NCBI GenBank assembly: GCA_029881255.1
Contig: JAOUMY010000006.1
Span: forward strand, 1-64,000
Source: Gammaproteobacteria bacterium
GTDB lineage: Bacteria; Pseudomonadota; Gammaproteobacteria; S012-40
DNA length: 64,000 nucleotides
Direction: 5' to 3'
The notes under the pieces were generated by a model that did not search any database, was not told the origin of the DNA, and worked only from the letters and a program-made list of their open reading frames with translations. This document shows, one piece after another, positions 61,749-64,000 of this stretch (its first letter is position 1; each line of letters opens with the position of its first letter). The position numbers and the translations under genes were made by a program.

Positions 61749-63761
61749 ATGTGCGGTATCGCCGGAATTTTTCATGCCGAACTATCCAAACCTGTAGATG
61801 CACAAACCCTGGTCGCGATGGCAGCCATCCAATATCATCGCGGACCTGACGGCTTCGGTTACAAAATTGTCGACAACAAAGGCGTCGGTTTCAGTCATGC
61901 GCGTCTGTCGATAATCGACCTGGATGAGAATCGCGCGCGTCAGCCGTTTTTTTCGCATGACAACAATCTGCTGCTTACCCACAACGGCGAGTTCTACGAC
62001 TACAAGCGCATACGTGCCGACATGACATCGCGCGGCGCGCGCTACAGTAGCAAGAGCGATTCCGAAATGGTCTTACACCTTTACCCTGAATTGGGTCTGG
62101 AAGAAATGCTCAAACACCTGCGCGGCGAATTTGCATTTGCCTTGTTCGATAAGCGTCAAGACCGCCTGATGCTGGTGCGAGATCGTTTCGGGATTAAACC
62201 GCTGTATTGGACTCAGGCCGGAGACACGCTGGTATTCGGGTCGGAATTGAAAGTCCTGTTTGCCCATCCCGAAGTGTCACGCAAGATCGATACACAAGGC
62301 CTCTATCATCAACTCATGCAAACCATTGTTCCTGGCAGTACGCCGTTTGAAGGCATACAACAGGTACGTCCCGGACACATGCTCATCGTTGAGCGCCGTC
62401 ATGGAAAACTCAAGATCGAAGAACGCAAATACTGGGACATGGATTTTCCGACCATGGACGAGCGCGCGCAGGTCGAAGACGATGAGTTTTATATCGAAGG
62501 TGTGCGCCAACAATTGCTGGAAGCCGTCCAACTGCGTCTGGAGGCAGATGTTCCTGTTGCCTGTTATCTTTCAGGCGGTATCGATTCGTGTTCCATACTC
62601 GGCCTGTCTTCTGCCAGTCAGCAATCACCGGTAAAGGCCTTTACGATCGGTTTCGACGATGCCGAATATGATGAGACGGCCATAGCCCAGGAGATGGCGC
62701 AAACCGTTGGCGCCGATCACGACATCATGATGCTCAAGGCAGATCATCTTTACGACAATCTGGAACGCACCATCTGGCATACCGAGCGTTCCATCTACAA
62801 CACGCTTGGCGTTGCCAAACTGCTGATGAGCGAGTACGTAAACAAGTCCGGATACCGTGTCGTCGTCACCGGCGAAGGTTCCGATGAACTCTTCTCCGGC
62901 TATCCCGCCTTTCGGCGCGATATGTTTTTATACGGACTCGATCACCTGTCCCAAAGCGAGCGTGCTAGCTGGGAACAAATGCTCGGGGAAAGTAATAAGC
63001 TGTTCACGGGCGCCATGCTCGCCGACGAAGAGTATCGCGACCCGGCATTGGATAAGTTAGTCGGCTTCACCCCTAGTTGCCTGCAACCCTGGCTGAATAG
63101 CTCCAGGCATGCCCTGGGACTTATGCATCCCGATCGTTCTCAGTCGATGAGCGACTATCGTCCCGGCGACAGCCTGGCAGCAAATCTCGATGCCGATATG
63201 ATTGACGGCCGACATCCACTGGACAAGGCGCAATACGTTTGGATCAAGACTCAGTTAGAAGGCCAGATCCTGACCTGGGGTGGTGACCGTGTCGACATGG
63301 CTAACTCCATGGAGGCGCGCCCGGCCTTTCTCGATCACCACCTGGCGGAGTTTGCCTGTGCGATTCCACCTTCCATGCGCATCCGTGGGCGTACAGAAAA
63401 ATACGTATTGCGCGAGGCCATGAAAGGACTGTTACCAAAAGTACTTTATGAGCGTGAGAAGTTTGCTTTTATGGCCCCGCCAGCGCATACCGATCCCAGG
63501 AAATGGCAGGCCATGAAGGCCCTGGCCGATGACTTTCTTTCGCCTTCGTCTATCGAAGATGCCGGCTTACTCAATGCCGATGGCGTCGCCTCCCTGTTCT
63601 CCCTGCACGAAAGTGCTGACACGCCTGCTGCGACCCAGGTGCAACTGGATGCTGTCATTAATCATATGCTTAGCGTGCAAATCATGCATCGTCGACTGGT
63701 AGCCGACGACATTCCGAGGCTGGCGAAACAGAAGGCGGAACAGTTAGGCTGGCGCGTGTGA
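61749..63761 (+). CDS. AsnB-like glutamine-dependent amidotransferase
   Basis: 670 residues. N-terminal class II glutaminase with the nucleophile Cys2 (MCGIAGIFHAE), RHRGPD-type motif (QYHRGPDGFGY) and LTHNGEFYDY. The ATP pyrophosphatase domain has the P-loop CYLSGGIDSCS (from about 272) and VVTGEGSDELFSGYPAF. It transfers amide nitrogen to an adenylated carboxylate, aspartate in asparagine synthetase. About 100 residues longer than E. coli AsnB. 16 nt after the carbamoyltransferase, so likely the last gene of the operon; the real acceptor may differ from aspartate. Confidence 0.88.
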   Translation: MCGIAGIFHAELSKPVDAQTLVAMAAIQYHRGPDGFGYKIVDNKGVGFSHARLSIIDLDENRARQPFFSHDNNLLLTHNGEFYDYKRIRADMTSRGARYSSKSDSEMVLHLYPELGLEEMLKHLRGEFAFALFDKRQDRLMLVRDRFGIKPLYWTQAGDTLVFGSELKVLFAHPEVSRKIDTQGLYHQLMQTIVPGSTPFEGIQQVRPGHMLIVERRHGKLKIEERKYWDMDFPTMDERAQVEDDEFYIEGVRQQLLEAVQLRLEADVPVACYLSGGIDSCSILGLSSASQQSPVKAFTIGFDDAEYDETAIAQEMAQTVGADHDIMMLKADHLYDNLERTIWHTERSIYNTLGVAKLLMSEYVNKSGYRVVVTGEGSDELFSGYPAFRRDMFLYGLDHLSQSERASWEQMLGESNKLFTGAMLADEEYRDPALDKLVGFTPSCLQPWLNSSRHALGLMHPDRSQSMSDYRPGDSLAANLDADMIDGRHPLDKAQYVWIKTQLEGQILTWGGDRVDMANSMEARPAFLDHHLAEFACAIPPSMRIRGRTEKYVLREAMKGLLPKVLYEREKFAFMAPPAHTDPRKWQAMKALADDFLSPSSIEDAGLLNADGVASLFSLHESADTPAATQVQLDAVINHMLSVQIMHRRLVADDIPRLAKQKAEQLGWRV

Positions 63762-63918
63762 AGAAAGGCTTTGACCGTGTGCAAAACGAAGCTGCTCAGT
63801 CATTCAGGCATGATATTTTCTGATAGACTCGATCACCTTATTTCACTTTTATTTTTTAAAAAAAAGCAGATATTAGCGCTGTACGAGATCGTTCGTACTT
63901 CTTTTTCAGGAGAGTTAT

Positions 63919-64000
63919 ATGCGCTACATCCCACTTTTTTTGGGCTTGTTTCTATCCAGTGCCGTAATGGCAGAAGAAACCATGAAGAACTGGCCGTTAA
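63919..64000 (+). CDS. Partial secreted protein at window edge
   Basis: Only 27 codons are in the window. They read as a signal peptide (RYIPLFLGLFLSSAVMAEE, cleavage after AMA-like VMA) followed by ETMKNWPL. AGGAG is 5 nt before the ATG. Nothing more can be said about its function. Confidence 0.7.
   Translation, partial: MRYIPLFLGLFLSSAVMAEETMKNWPL

Noticed and set aside
1-64000. CRISPR arrays, insertion sequences, tRNA or rRNA genes
   Set aside because: No regularly spaced repeats, transposase-like frames, cloverleaf sequences or rRNA segments were recognised by eye; a tRNA scan would settle the last point.

Overview
The window looks like a chromosomal segment of a free-living, Gram-negative gammaproteobacterium of moderate GC content. 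The basis is the mix of RlmJ, TusE/DsrC-type, YajD, UPF0149 and YqjG-type genes, which are typical of Gammaproteobacteria, together with many outer-membrane proteins and lipoproteins, a PEP-CTERM protein, and AmtB. I cannot name a genus. I saw no rRNA, tRNA, CRISPR array, transposase or integrase.

Layout. 1-9.2 kb: a 5'-broken Ig/beta-helix exoprotein, a diguanylate cyclase, a SAM methyltransferase, a YajD-like HNH protein, a PEP-CTERM protein, a decayed outer-membrane protein gene and a LysR regulator. 9.2-20.8 kb: a small c-type cytochrome, a DUF1971 protein, an ethylbenzene-dehydrogenase-like heme lipoprotein with a secreted partner, a PAS histidine kinase, an HxlR regulator divergent from a small operon ending in an MddA-like thiol methyltransferase, an ICMT-like methyltransferase and a ceramidase-superfamily membrane protein. 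20.8-37.7 kb: mostly housekeeping and small conserved genes (LEA14-like lipoprotein, TusE, RlmJ, an Atm1-type ABC exporter, a chemoreceptor, a TrmH-family methyltransferase, UPF0149, CBS proteins, glutathionyl-hydroquinone reductase, a Sel1-like protein) and a lipoprotein built of GxDxxWFTxDD repeats.

37.1-42.9 kb: a metalloprotease/propeller/barrel fusion translationally coupled to a CBS protein, then a cytoplasmic-looking beta-propeller and a peptidoglycan-binding lytic transglycosylase. 42.9-52.3 kb is the most unusual region. Seven same-strand genes encode a secreted caspase-like protease, an outer-membrane barrel, a large HYR/propeller lipoprotein, a TPR-OmpA protein, a second secreted caspase with EF-hand and DUF4384-like domains, a divergent sigma factor and a membrane anti-sigma-like protein. 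I infer an envelope-located, possibly calcium-responsive caspase module with its own transcriptional control.

53.8-63.8 kb: AmtB behind a near-ideal NtrC dyad, a CPA1 Na+/H+ antiporter, then a tight six-gene operon (M20 carbamoylase/allantoate hydrolase, isochorismatase-like amidase, sodium:solute symporter, an unlisted 40-residue membrane peptide, an ATCase-like carbamoyltransferase, a glutamine-dependent AsnB-like amidotransferase). It probably imports and processes a ureido or carbamoyl nitrogen compound. A secreted protein begins at the right edge.

Most start sites were reassigned from the longest open frame using Shine-Dalgarno spacing and signal-peptide position. All functional names come from motif recognition by eye, not from searches.
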